The notes under the pieces: generated by a model
Told to the model about the DNA's origin: nothing
The model's database searches: none
Seen by the model: the letters and a program-made list of their open reading frames with translations, nothing else
Program-made: the position numbers and the translations under genes
Assembly: GCA_015956445.1 (NCBI GenBank)
Contig: WIUZ02000002.1
Span: 1,240,001 to 1,304,000 of the forward strand
DNA: 64,000 bases
Origin: Thelephora terrestris
Lineage: Eukaryota; Basidiomycota; Agaricomycetes; Thelephorales; Thelephoraceae
Reading direction: 5' to 3'
Shown here: in pieces, positions 11,789 to 24,060 of the stretch
How the letters are laid out: each line of letters begins with the position of its first letter
Numbering within the stretch: the first letter of the stretch is position 1

Positions 11789-13077
11789 ATGGCTTCAACC
11801 TCTGCGTCCACCCCATCTCTCCCGCCTGTCCAGACCGTGTGGAGAATCGTCAGGAGTGGTGATCCTGCCAAAGCCCTTGTAAAGGACGAAAATGCTCCTG
11901 TGCCGAAGAAAATACCCAAAGGATATGTGCTCGTCAAAATCCAGGCTGCCTCTTTGAACCCAGTGTACGTTCGACTACCACCGCGACTCCTGTGGAATAT
12001 TTGTCCCGATTGATATTGCGTCGTTCACAGCGGATTCAAGCTGATGCAACTGGCGCCAAACTCTTTCCTCCAACGGGTCGCCGAGAATGACTTTGCGGGC
12101 GAGGTAGTCGATCCGAACGGAGAACCGCGGTTCAAAATCGGGGACCAGGTCTTTGGGACCATCCCTATACCAGACTCGATCAAGACAGGTCAAGGAGCGC
12201 TGGCGCAGTACTCGTATGCGCCGGCCAAGTCTATCGCTCATCGGCCGGAAGGCATTCCGCCCAACGAAGCGAGCGGAATCCCGATCGTGGCTGTGACCGC
12301 TCACGCCGCCTTGTACCAAATCGGCAAACTGGAAGCTGGACAAAGGATTTTCATCAACGGAGGAACCACTAGCGTGGGGTTATATGCGGTACAGATTGCC
12401 AAGGCACTGGGGTGTAAGGTGTATGCTAGCGCTTCGGGCAAGAACGAGGAGTTCCTCAGGAATCTGGGCGTCGACGAGGTATGCACATGATAACCCAATC
12501 CAAACATTTCGTCAAGTTTACTCGGGACTAGTTCTACGATTACACGAAACAACCGATCCACGAAGCGTTGGTTCAAAACCCCCCTTCATCCAAGTTTGAC
12601 GTCATCCTCGAAGCAGTCGGAAACGCATTCGTTCCGTTGTATACGCACAGCGAGGCCTATCTTGCCCCAAATGGAGCGTATATCTCTGTCGGGCCGACCC
12701 CTCACGGGCTGGGCGAAACATTGAGCTTGCTCTGGAACGTTTTCTTGCGTCCCAAGTGGGCTGGCGGTACCAGGCGTCGATTTAAGTACGTGCCAAACCT
12801 TTCTGGTCTAATAACTGCTCAATTACAAACATCTTGTGCGACAGATTCATCATACCCAGTAAAACCGGGGAGCTGTTGGATGAAATCGCGAAGATGATCA
12901 CAGATGGTAAGTCGCGCCAGGCTTGAACATAGACCCTCTTACTAATTCGAACCCTCTTTTGTAGGCAAGGTAAAGCCATTCATCGACTCCGTGTATAAGT
13001 TCGACGACGTGCTCAGCGCGTACGACAAAATTTTGATTGGCCACGCAAGGGGTAAGATCGTTGTTGAAACCGCTTAG
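11789..13077 (+). CDS. Medium-chain (MDR) NAD(P)-dependent oxidoreductase
   Basis: Member of the zinc-type alcohol dehydrogenase-like/quinone reductase superfamily, close in form to yeast YIM1 and the RTN4IP1 group. About five exons. The N-terminal GroES-like fold includes GYVLVKIQAASLNPV, joined after the first intron to GFKLM, and NDFAGEVVDPNGEPRFKIGD. The Rossmann fold is marked by INGGTTSVGLYAVQIAKALG, where the usual GG.G..A pattern of the cofactor loop is easy to see. No structural zinc Cys cluster is visible, as expected for the quinone-reductase branch. The C-terminal exons end KFDDVLSAYDKILIGHARGK, the usual last helix. The substrate cannot be read from sequence. Homoaconitase begins 221 bases downstream on the same strand. 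Confidence 0.85.
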
Positions 13078-13297
13078 TAGACTCTCTTTCCCGTTGTATG
13101 ATGTTATGTATAAGTACCGGAGTGTGTAGACCTGTGTGGGTGTGTGTAGACAGCCGCAATGCCACATTTCCCATTTCCATTTTCGGTCGTACCTCAGCCA
13201 ATCGTATCGTCCGCTTGACACATTCCCTTCCATCAATTATTCCTCCCCCAAACTTCGAGGCAGGTCGCGACTCCGTAAGCCCTCTCATCCAAAAGCC

Positions 13298-15577
13298 ATG
13301 TTCCGGTACACCTCGCGGCGCTCACGGGGCGTTAGGCTATTCGCGACACACACGACTAAGATACCCCAGACCGTGATCGAAAAGGTCGTACAGAAGTATG
13401 CTGTTGGGCTTCCGGTTGGAAAAGTCGTCAAGGCTGGAGACTATGTGATGATCCGCCCTGAACATGTCATGACCCACGATAACACCGGGCCCGTCATCTC
13501 GAAGTACGTTTTTTACTCTGCACAGCATAGCGCGATGGATTTTGGATGTACGTTTACTGACCTAAGACGCGATCTGTCATGATTACCACCTAGGTTCAAC
13601 GGGCTTGGCGCTACGAAGATTTACAGCACGAGGCAGCCCGTTTTCACTCTGGATCACGACGTTCAAAACAAATCGCCCAAGAACCTCGCGAAGTACGCGT
13701 CAATAGAGCAATTCGCTCGGAAGCACGGGATCGACTTCTACCCCGCAGGACGCGGTATCGGTCACCAAGTCCTCGTGGAAGAAGGTTACGCCTTCCCGTT
13801 CACCCTTACCGTGGCAAGCGATAGCCACAGCAACATGTACGGCGGAATAGGCGGTGTCGGGACCCCCATCGTACGAACTGACGCAGCAGCGCTTTGGGCA
13901 ACTGGACAAACGTGGTGGCAGATTCCCCGAATGGTCAAGGTTGAATTCCGGGGCAAGCTAGCTCCTGGAGTCACGGGGAAGGACGTGATTGTCGCTCTAT
14001 GCGGTTCTTTCAACAAAGACGAAGTCCTGAATGCCGCAATCGAGTTCACTGGGGAAGGCGTGAAATGCCTCTCCGTCGACGACAGACTCACAATTTCGAA
14101 CATGACGACGGAGTGGGGTGCCCTTGTTGGTGTATTCCCTGTTGACGAGACAACGTTTGAGTGGTACGACAATGCGGTCAGGAAACTGGAGCTACGAACG
14201 TTCTCTACTCCGCCTCCCGATCCTGCACTCGCATCGTCAATACCTCCTCCTCCCGAACACCCGCGAATCAACCGTAGACGACTCTCAGAGCTCAAAGCCG
14301 CGACCCCAACCTATTCATCCGATCCTCACGCTGAATACTCTTCACATTTGATATTCGACCTCTCGACCCTCGTCCCGCACGTTTCCGGTCCCAACAGCGT
14401 CAAGATTTCCACACCGCTTCCCGAACTCGAAGCCTCCAAGATCGCGATCCAAAAGGCGTATCTCGTGAGCTGCACCAACTCTCGCCTCTCAGATATCGCC
14501 GCTGCCGCGGAAGTACTCAAGGACCGTAAAGTTGCTCCGGGAGTGGAGTTTTACATCGCCGCTGCCAGCTCTGTTGTTCAGCGGGAAGCCGAGGAACTGG
14601 GTCATTGGGATACCCTCGTTTCCGCCGGCGCGAAGGTTTTGCCGGCTGGGTGCGGCCCGTGTATCGGTCTTGGTGTTGGATTGCTGGAAGAGGGCGAGAC
14701 GGGGATAAGCGCGACGAATAGGAATTACAAGGGCAGGATGGGACATCCGAAGGCTCAGGCTTATCTTTCTAGTCCAGCCATCGTTGCGGCGAGTGCCATC
14801 AAGGGATACATGTGCGGTCCAGACTCGTTGGATCCAAATACCCTACCGAAGACAGTCCGTCCTACCTTCTCTATCTCGAAGGCCGAACCCACCACTTCTG
14901 CCAAAACACCTACGGAAGCTGAACCTCCTCTATCAGGATTCCCATCCACGTTCAAAGGTCCTCTTCTGTTCGCTCCGCAGGATAACCTTAACACGGACGG
15001 GATCTACCCGGGGAAATACACCTACCAAGATGACATCACTCTCGAGAAACAAGCAGAAGTCGTGATGGAAAACTACGATCCAGCGTTCGCCGCCCTCGTC
15101 GCCTCTATTCGATCGAACGAAAGTTCTTCATCCCCCGATATGGACACGAAGGAAGGCGTCATTCTCGTTTCAGGGTACAACTTTGGTACAGGATCTTCCC
15201 GGGAACAGGCTGCGACCGCCCTCAAGGCCGCGGGCATCCCGCTCGTTATCGCGGGTTCTTTCGGCGATATCTTCAAACGGAACGCCATCAACAACGGACT
15301 CGTTTGTATTGAATCCCCGGAACTCGTCAAGGACTTGACTGAGGTGTACGCCAAGGACGGCAAACGCGGTGCCGGCGGTAAAGATGGGGAGTTGACCGTT
15401 AACAAGGGCCATAGTGTAAATGTGAAGGTCGTTGAGGGTGTTGTGGAGGTGAGATATCCGGACGGAGAGTTCAAGACGTACAAGGTTGGAGTTTTGGGAT
15501 CTAGTGTGCAGGAGTTGTGGTTGTGTGGTGGTCTTGAGGGTTTCGTGCTCAAATCTATCCAACAGCAGGCGGCTTAA
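13298..15577 (+). CDS. LYS4: Homoaconitase, mitochondrial (lysine biosynthesis)
   Basis: Converts homocitrate to homoisocitrate through homoaconitate in the alpha-aminoadipate pathway, in mitochondria. Two exons: 13298-13503 and 13594-15577, total 2190 bases (729 residues), the usual size. The first 17 residues (MFRYTSRRSRGVRLFAT) are Arg-rich and amphipathic, fitting an import sequence. The aconitase core follows: HDNTGPVISK, DFYPAGRGIGHQ, ASDSHSNMYGGIG. The 4Fe-4S cysteines are seen in LVSCTNSR and in AGCGPCIG. The swivel domain contains GYNFGTGSSREQAA. The residues around the active site match homoaconitase better than isopropylmalate isomerase (VIEKVVQKYAVGLP, TGQTWWQIP). No defect seen. 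Confidence 0.95.
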
Positions 15578-18215
15578 GGAGCCACGGGGAGAGGTCTGGA
15601 TAATAAACTAAGCGGTTAACATTTTTTCAGGGCTGCATATAACAGTGGTGGAAGTATGGTACCGAACGCAATCTAGGACGACGATGTAACTACGGATATT
15701 CGAACCTCAATGTTAAGAGGAGCTTGGTGACCTAGGGTGACTTAAGCGCGAGGTGGTAAAACCAGTGCTCGCCAAAGTCCGACCGTCCGCATAAGCTCAG
15801 TCGGACTCAAAATGAGCGCATGCCTGAGGCGCGCACACACATCGCCTTGGTTTTAGTCGATTTGAGTGGCCTAATTTCCGTCCCTGAAGTCGCCCGGCCT
15901 ACTAGTAAGGCCCGCCAGAAGTGGTACTAAGATATTGACCAGCCTGATGCCCTAGAGCTCACACATCGGTGTTTCTTGGCCACTGGGGACATCAGTAAAC
16001 GTGACGACAGGGTAGAATGGACTGCACGCAAATACTGTCGGGAAAAATGTTAATCAAATTATGATTAAAAAAGCTGGCTGGCTTCACTTTTCATTGGGTG
16101 GGTTTTCCGGCAAATCAACATACCTCCATGACCTTTCTTCAACGACTTGCCATGCATTGCACACACCTCACCGCTAACTATAAGCATCCCAGGAAATATA
16201 TGGTGAGTTTGTATACATACAATGAGTGGGTAACTCTCGGCAAGATTTATACTTGTAAGGAGACTGCCAGGACTCCACCCGTTGTGTGATATTGCCTTCG
16301 TACGGAATCCAGTTGAAAATACAACGGCTATATCGAAGCGGCGCACCGCCGGGTGGGGGTCTGGCAGGGCTTTTCCCCAGCCTGCTTCGGCTCACCCCGC
16401 AGATGCGTAGATCCCCCATTTGGTGCGCCATCCCCCCGGTTCCGTCCATTCTGTTAAACTTACAGGAGCCGCACGCGAGGGCCTGATGCCAGATGGCTTG
16501 AATGGTGAGTTTGTTTCATGACTCAGGAGACCCGTAGAGACCCTCACACATCGCATGAGCATTTTACCAATGAAATCTCGGCCAGCGGCATTCTTATTCG
16601 ACGGGTGTATATATTCCTCGTCTGATTATATACTCCTACGGATAGTCACCCAGTTGTGATGGGTTATAGTGTATAAGCCCCTGCCGGAGAAGCGCCTCGA
16701 TGGGCCAGCGGGTACCAGGCTTACCGAGATTTCCTGATACTCTCCCCAACTATAATAGAGTGTGGCAAATGTTAGCGAACGAACTGCAAGCAATGACCTT
16801 GTTTGGGTCACCTACCCTCGCGCCCATTGACTCCCGGCCGCAGTCGAAAAGGCCTTCGAAAATGGGGAACAGGGAACGTATAGGCTGAAAATCACCCTTT
16901 CGGAGTTTGACCTCCTTGTTTTGTTTCTCGAAGTTCGTTGTTATTCACATTACCGGCATTCATAAGCCTTCAGGAACCCAGCCCCCTTGTAGATCATGAG
17001 AGCAATATGAACGCACTGCCTGAGTGGTACGTAACGACGTGATGTTCGAGCGTGTTCGAGCATCCCGCCAATAAAGCGGTTATTGATTGGAAGCCTTCAT
17101 CTTTAAGCCGCGAGAACATAAGATTCTGGAAGTGAAGACCGCTCGGTAGGCCGAGCAACTGACAGACGGCGAACTAGATTCTCCTGGAAAGGGCGAGGTG
17201 GAGGTGAAAACTGGTGAAGACTGAACAACAGTCGGTGGCACGTCAATATCGGAAGCATTATCGCCGATCCCATTTGATGAACAAAGCGAGGTCCGCGAGA
17301 TGCGGTAGGGTAGAGGTGAGATCGAAAGAATGTAACGGCGGGTCCTGGCGACTGGTTGGCTCGTTTATATGCTGAAATCATTGGCAAAATCGAGGCCTAC
17401 TCCACTTCGAAATCGACGACGAATATGGCCCCCAAGGTAAACAGGAGGAAAACCAGACAGATGACACAGGTAAACAAAATCCCAATCAGTGCACACGCGG
17501 AAATCCAAAGTCGAGAATTTAACAGTGGTACCCTCCAAGCGATTTGTAGAGCGATGTGGGCACGTTCGGCAGATCCACAGAAACGCGTCAGGTCTCTGCG
17601 ACACATTTGGAGGACCCTTCTGTCTGGGATGGGCCAAGGTCTTAGTATCGCCGACGGCGGATGTACGATACTTGAACCACCGTCGCGCCCCCCATGTTGC
17701 TCAACTCGACCGCGCAGACCAACTCCCAGTGGACGCTTGGAACGGGCGCCCCACGAGGAGCCAACACGGAGAGCTCTTCGTATGGGCTCGGGGCCACCGA
17801 AGCTGGAACATGGACACGACTGAGAGAAGAAGCGCCGGGGACATCAAAGCTTTCCGTTTGCGTAAAAGCGTGTGAAATTAAACTTGTAGTGGTCGCTTTG
17901 ATAGTCACAGTTTCGTGGTCAGCCAAAAAATTACAGAGACGGTACGGTTTGAGCTTGATGTTATGCATATCGCATATCATTTGTGAAGGCGGACTCACGT
18001 TCATCTGCAGCACTAATAATAAATCATCGTTTGATGATCCTAGGTATCACCGAAGGGAAGGATCAAGGCATCTCCGGAGTACGTACGAGCTGCCTTTGCC
18101 ATAATAAATTGTTATCATATTGCGTCCACATCGATAAAGCATCATCTGGTTGACATATCGACATGAGTAGGTGTTCTCTCCCCGCAGCGATCCTCCGCAG
18201 ACCTCACCCACACAA
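15578..18215. other. Gene-free stretch of 2.6 kb
   Basis: No protein family, transposase, reverse transcriptase or RNA gene could be recognised. Open frames up to about 155 codons occur on both strands near 17350-17880, but they overlap and look random. The only structure I can support is an inverted repeat at 16340-16429. The last part (about 17900-18215) is the 3' flank of the dioxygenase. Confidence 0.45.
16340..16429. repeat. Imperfect inverted repeat (hairpin)
   Basis: The left arm starts GGCGCACC and continues to GGGGGTCT. The right arm, read on the opposite strand, starts GGCGCACC and continues to GGGGGATCT. The arms are about 21-23 bases and enclose about 46 bases, which contain a second small complementary pair (GCAGGG and CCTGC). 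It may be a structured RNA, a foldback element remnant, or chance. Confidence 0.5.
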
Positions 18216-20006
18216 TCACAGAGCAGGACTCCATACACTGCTACCGCTTGAGGGGTCTCTCGTGTCGGCCGTGACGCGATCAGGGTCGAACCTCTCCTTG
18301 AGTACCGCCAGCTTTGACTTGAACTCGTCAAAAACAATATACGATCCACAAACCCAGCGTCTCCCAGTAAACGACGAACGTCCATGCAAAACGCGGTGGT
18401 TGTTCACTATGAGAGCGGTGCCGGGACTCAGTTGAACCCAGTACTCCGAGTCGGCACTCTTCAGCAACCTGTTCCAAATCCTGATGGCTTCGTACCTATA
18501 AGGGAGACGGTCAGCATCATAACAAGTACCATGCTATTATCGTACCATTCTTCAACGATCTTGGGATCCAAATGATCCATCACGCTCCTGTCGTTATTGT
18601 TCCACCTCACCTGATACAACTCCCTCGTCACCAGATCATGGCTTAGAGTGGGGTATCCAGATTTCGGTGAGGCTTGGTATATACCCCCATCGTCTCCAGC
18701 CGCATGTGCCGGAATCGGGACGGTTGAAAGGAGAGTGTATGATTCTGGGTGACGCTCTTTCAAGGTCGCGGCGACGTGAAACCCGTCTACTAGGAGAGTC
18801 TTTCCTCCCGTCCCTCCCGTATGTGAGAGGACGTGGAGGAGTTGAAGCCCAGATGGGTCTGTCTGGAGGTCCGAAACGTCGTTGAAAAGCTGAACGCGGC
18901 AGAGAGTCGGCTTATTGTCGACGTACGAAATATGTGTTGTCAGTGTGTGCACCGAGAGCGACATTGGTGTAAGCTGTATCTCCCATCGCAAGGTCTGCGG
19001 TCATTTCCCAGAGCTTTCCGTCTAAATCGCGAACATCAGGTATGCGGAAGCTTTCCATGGGTTACAAACACAAACATTTGGTCTCCCGAATGAAACCTAT
19101 CCGCTCGGAGAGCTTCTCAGTGCCCTCGGTGGTTGGAGGAACGCCAGTGATGAGGCAGAGGCCAAACTTGTCCTAATGAAACGCGTAAGAACCCTGGGTC
19201 GAGAGGTTGGCGTGTTCCGTTGGCTTACCACTTTGGAGAGCCACTCAAAAAGTCCTTGGTCTGTCATGGCCTCTTCAAAAGTCACGGTCGGGGGATTCTG
19301 TGCAATATTCGAACCCCAAAGAACTTTCCTGAACACCATCCCAACAGTTTATCAGTCAACTCCTATGCCAAAACCTTCATCTCACGCGAGAGAAACTCAC
19401 TCTGGGTCGGTGGCGTTCTCGAGCTTAGGCCTTGCAGGAGGATCATACGAATGTTCTTGCAGCCACAACCAAGGATAAATCGACGTGTGCGGTGCCGGAG
19501 CTGGCCCTGTGTAAAGCGCGTCAGAATGATCTCATCTCTCTCGGCGGTGGAAACCTACATGTTACCTCTAACCCATACTGTTTGGATTCCACGCTTAAGG
19601 GTGCGATATCGGCCGGGATCTAAAACAGCCGAGTAGAATCGAAAACTTAGAGAGAGAAGGAAACACGTAGTAGAAATAGAAGACCGCTCACGTCGAAAGT
19701 GTTCACAAGCCTCTGCTTCGTGACAGGGTGAAAGCATTCCGAACACCTACAGTGGTCTCTCAACCAAATATTGTGGCTGACCATAGAAGCATCAGCATCC
19801 CATCTGGAAGCGATCATCAGACACACGTACAATCGAGACTTCACATTCGCCCCCCACCCAACAACGACCTTCCTGCCCTTAACGGAACTCGTCGGTAGGC
19901 CCTCCGTGTGATCCCCGTCAGCAGGTTGTTTGGAAAGATAACGAACTGACTTGGAGGCGGCGGGGATGGTCGGAGCAGCCTCCCTCCATCCCCTAACAAC
20001 TAGCCC
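18216..20006 (-). CDS. Trimethyllysine/gamma-butyrobetaine dioxygenase family
   Basis: Fe(II)/2-oxoglutarate dioxygenase of the carnitine biosynthesis family, closest by eye to trimethyllysine dioxygenase. Many short exons in one consistent model. The N-terminal zinc-binding domain shows HNIWLRDHCRCSECFHP. The catalytic part has KFGLCLITGVP, DTAYTNVALGAHTDNTYF (His and Asp iron ligands), TDPSGLQLLHVLSHTGGTGG, QVRWNNNDRSVM and VNNHRVLHGRSSFTGRRW (distal His; Arg for 2-oxoglutarate). All of these join through GT...AG introns in phase. The stop is at 18216. The 5' end is unresolved: the exon ending near 20006 encodes an Arg/Ser/Ala-rich stretch that could be a mitochondrial targeting sequence, but it has no in-frame ATG, so a further upstream exon is likely. 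Confidence 0.85.
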
Positions 20007-22823
20007 CTGTCCTCCACGGGAATAATTCGTGCCAAAATTAGCTATGTTCCTTCTCTACAACATCAATTCAAACGCGTCAGATCGGGAAACATTCAATCAA
20101 AAGGGGAACGGAGAGTGGGACGCGTACGTAAGAGGCCGCGGGGCCTGGTATGGAAACCCGGCGGACTCCGTATTGAAGTGAGAGTTTTCCTCCCGAGCTG
20201 ATCATCCCTGGCACTAGAAAATTCGCAAAGAGAGATAGGCTGTGCGGAGGGCGTGTGCAGCACCGTTAGCGTCTGTCGAAACCAAACCAACAGGGAATGA
20301 CGGACCTGTACTGTCTTAGAAGTGGGGTCCAGCAGGTCGCGGACTTTCAGGACCTTCAACCTCGTCCCAGTGGTAGAATGAACGTTCGATGTCAAACCGC
20401 ATGTCTTATATAACCCGCGCTTGGCCAGTGCGAAATGGTTCCGAACCGTTGGATTCCCACGAGCCACTCACTCCGTTGTTCCACTGTGATTGTCCATATA
20501 ATTGACGATACATGTGAGTACTCGTAGTAGGGTGCCATTAGCTACGGCGTACACCGTGTAGGGTATACTCCATGTCGGCCCTCCAGTGATAATTGTTCTT
20601 CTCCCTATGCTCCGGAATCTGGATAAGGATCAAGCGAGCGTCATAGGAATTCCCACGGGGAGAGAAACCTCGGAGACCGTTCACTTGAGCGCCGGGGGTG
20701 GTCATGAGGCGAAACAATCAGGACTATCCTTGCAGAGGACGTACTTGCTCAGGAGGTGCCGGGGAGGACAGTCGCACCCTTGCGGCAGGGGGGGTCCCCT
20801 CCCCCTATTGGGAAGGTTTTGACGTATGAGGGTAAAAATGGCTCTCGAATCAGGCTTAAATGATGCTTCGGGTGGTACCCGACAATTGCTATAACACACC
20901 CGCCGAGGCAGCCCGAGAAAATAGAAATCGGAAATGCCTACAACACCCCCGCTGTGGACAGTCCAGTTCCGACCGCGCCGATAATCCTATTCTCACCGAC
21001 TTGCCCTACAGGGGCGCCAGATTGGGATGGAATGCCCGCACTTGGAAGAAGCAGTCCTGATTTGTTTATTATAGCGCGGGACAACGTTTTAGAAGAACGC
21101 ATCAACAAATCTACACGGACCGGGCACTCGACGGAATGGGAGTGTATTTTGGAAAGAATTGCGCTGATGAAACCGCCGCGAAACGCGCATAAAGTAGGCT
21201 GAAGTTGGCGTACATAATTGCACAACGCCCGATTCTGAATACTCCTAATGAACGACACATCTTATGAAGTTATAAAAACGAACGTACATCAATACGAGAC
21301 ACAAAACCTTCCTCACATCTAGTGAGAGGATTGTGGAAGTTGAATGCGCAGCGTCGTTACCGACAAAAGAGGTACACGTTCGCTATGAGATCAAGCACCG
21401 ACCCTTAACCCTTTCACACCATTCATGGAAATGGTGGGAACAAAACGAGACCCCTGCGTAGCAACAGTGAGATATAAGCACCTATGGGGAAGAGCGGATG
21501 AGCATTAATCCGAGCTCAAGCCTTTGCTTAAGGAACATGAGGTGAGGATTCAGATAAAAAGTTGAATTCACGACCGAAGCTCATAAACAGCTTCTAGTTG
21601 ATAAAGTTTTTGATATGGTCTCATCAGGTACCTAGGGCGGGGACGGAAGGGCGCTTACAATTATGATGTGCTTAGACAGCGTGCAACAATGGGAGAACAA
21701 GGTACGATCTGGAGAAAACGGGGTCAGGGACACGGATCAACAAAGAGAGCACAAGAGGGGGATCAGAAGGGGTTGCCCGGTGATAATGAGCTGTGCGGGC
21801 ATTTTCGGCAGCGATATTACGAAGACCGTCGTGATGGAACATCATAAAAAGGATGGATTCGGGGCCTCACCTTTACACTCGCGAAGCTCGGAATGTTCAC
21901 GGAGCCTATAAGAATTTAGTCAGATGTATGAACCACAGTGGTGAAGGGACGGTAAGGATCAGAAGTTTTAAAAAAACAGCCATGGATTTATCGTCAACGT
22001 GGGAAGTTCCCAGTCAGGCGGTAATTCCGTTATTTTCATCGCGAAAAGGATGTGATAAATGCGGGGCGGCAACTAACCATCGCAGACATCTAGGAAAAGT
22101 GTGAGTGGAAGGGCACAAGGAACGAGAGATAGATTGGATATAAAAGTATCAGGGGATTGACAGAAAAGTAAAAGCATCGAGCTGGTATGAACCAGCGCTC
22201 AGATACTCTAGTTTGAATGACGTTTGGTCATCACTTCGAAGATATGGGAAACATATTGAAGCTCAGCACGAACCATAACAGCGGTGGGCCCAGAAGGGCA
22301 GAGTAGAGCAGATTGTATGGTCCCTGGAGAGGAATAGGTCGTCAGAAAAAAATGGACCGATGGGGCCGATGACCGGTCAGTGTAACTATGACATTTTTAC
22401 AGTTTCATGGCAGGAAACGCGTGGTAGCGCGAGACCGCTCGAGGTAAACATTGGTTGACATCCCTCCGAGACACCCGAAAATACGACTAACCTCGCGACG
22501 GACGCCTGGGAACAAGCGCAAGCTACTGAAGACGGCGGAGCATCGAGGGTGCACAGAATGAAAGACGTGAAAATGGAAATTTTACAATGAGGAATGGAGT
22601 TGAGGGCAGGTCATCACGTGCCAGACAGGAACTCCGTCTGGTAGTCCGGACCGACCAGACCCCCGTCCATAACTAAAATGGAACAATATGAAAACTTGAG
22701 TCCGCGAGGCAGAGTCCATGTTTTGGATACACGCGAAACATTCTGTAGGCGAATACACGAATACAGCAAAAATAAATCAGGGAAAGCAGATGCATAACTA
22801 AGTTCTGCGAAAAGGAGAAGATA
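20007..22823. other. Gene-free stretch of 2.8 kb
   Basis: The right part of the dioxygenase leader is probably somewhere in 20007-20480. The rest (20500-22820) shows only short random-looking frames with no recognised domain, terminal repeat or RNA gene. It may be old, eroded mobile DNA, but nothing in the sequence proves it. Confidence 0.45.
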
Positions 22824-24060
22824 TCAACTAGTTTCGTCCTCTGATCCTTCATCATCAGCGTCCGGTGAGTAGTTCCATTCTCGCTCCCATAACGGGGCAG
22901 CCTCGCCTGTGTCCGGGTTTGAAATTCCTTGTGGGGAGAGAAGGGGATGGTCCAGCGGGAGGACACTCCTCACCTGCGCAAGTCGACGCAATAGGTCCTC
23001 CTTCGTTGCATTCAACTCTTGAATGTAATCAATGGCTTTGGGGAAAACAAGAATCAGTGTGAGGTATAGGGACTTGATGTGAGAAATTCTCCCTACTTTT
23101 CTGCAACACGATGTTTTCGCTTCTCGGCCCTGCTCGTCCATCAATCTTTTCTCCATCGTCATTGGCATTCTTAGCCTTCTTCTTCCTCGTGGTGTTGCGC
23201 GATGAACTATTCCCCGGGCCAACCAATGTAACGGCGACTTCCTCCTCCTCCTTGCGGATCGCTTCTCTCAAGGCGGGAACTGTTTCACAAAGCGCCTCGT
23301 ACCCACGTCGAATATTCGCCCTACGTTTCTGCTCAGACTGGATGTGATTCGCTCGTTTCTGCGATGCTGACAAGAGCTGAGAACGTGAGGACGAGGACGT
23401 GCCCTCTTGAGCCTGCGCAAGCTGTCGGGAAGACGACGACGACGGTGTAGAAGATTGTGATGGGTCAGACGCCCGTTGGTGAGGTGAAGATGACTGTCGG
23501 CTGCGCTTGGCTCTTTGTGTCGTCGGAAGGTATGGTATTGATGCTAGCGATTGGCCAGCCGCAGCAGGTGAAACAGTATCAAAGGACCGTTTTGAGGAAG
23601 ATCTCGTCGACAGACGGCCACTCGATGGTCTCAACGCGCTCGAGGAAGGATATGGGGACGACAAATTTGTCCCTTCAGGTGGTGGGCTGTTAGACGAAGA
23701 GGAGTGGGGCGGGTATATCTGGCGAACGTTTTCGATCAGAAGAGTAGAGCGATCCGATGGAACACTGCGGTCAGCCTGGATGGGGTAGGGATGAAGTTGC
23801 TTCGAATGCGGGGACGACCTCTGCCAGGCTCCAGTCGGGAGGCCATTTGCATCGGAGACGTCGAGAGCCATCAGGTCCAGTGTAGCTTTCTTGAGCTTTG
23901 GAGCTTCTGGGTATGATGGCTTGGGGTCGTCGGGATGGCGGACCCCGTGGTGGAGAAGCATCCATTCCGCAGGAGTTGGGCCATTGTATGATTCAGTGTA
24001 GTCTACGGATGCGAGGAACGCCTGGAATGTGACGGCTTCCGTGGGGGTGAGAAGGGACAT
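22824..24060 (-). CDS. bHLH transcription factor
   Basis: Two exons, 24060-23097 and 23035-22824, with a 61-base intron inside helix 2; 391 residues. I chose the ATG at 24060 (MSLLTPTEAVTFQAFLASVD) over one 13 codons upstream, since the sequence before it (HHHLVLSST) looks like leader. Residues about 130-240 are Ser/Pro-rich and disordered. The basic region and helix 1 read NHIQSEQKRRANIRRGYEAL: His, Glu and Arg are at the E-box contact positions. The loop is unusually long (about 45 residues, Lys-rich). Helix 2 then reads RSENIVLQKTIDYIQEL and runs into a short leucine-zipper-like stretch. An acidic C-terminus follows. In fungi this layout is related to the Ino4/Max-like group. Nuclear; target genes unknown. 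Confidence 0.85.

Noticed and set aside
17356-17875. Overlapping open frames of up to 155 codons
   Set aside because: Frames on both strands overlap with no recognisable protein and no intron structure; most likely chance.
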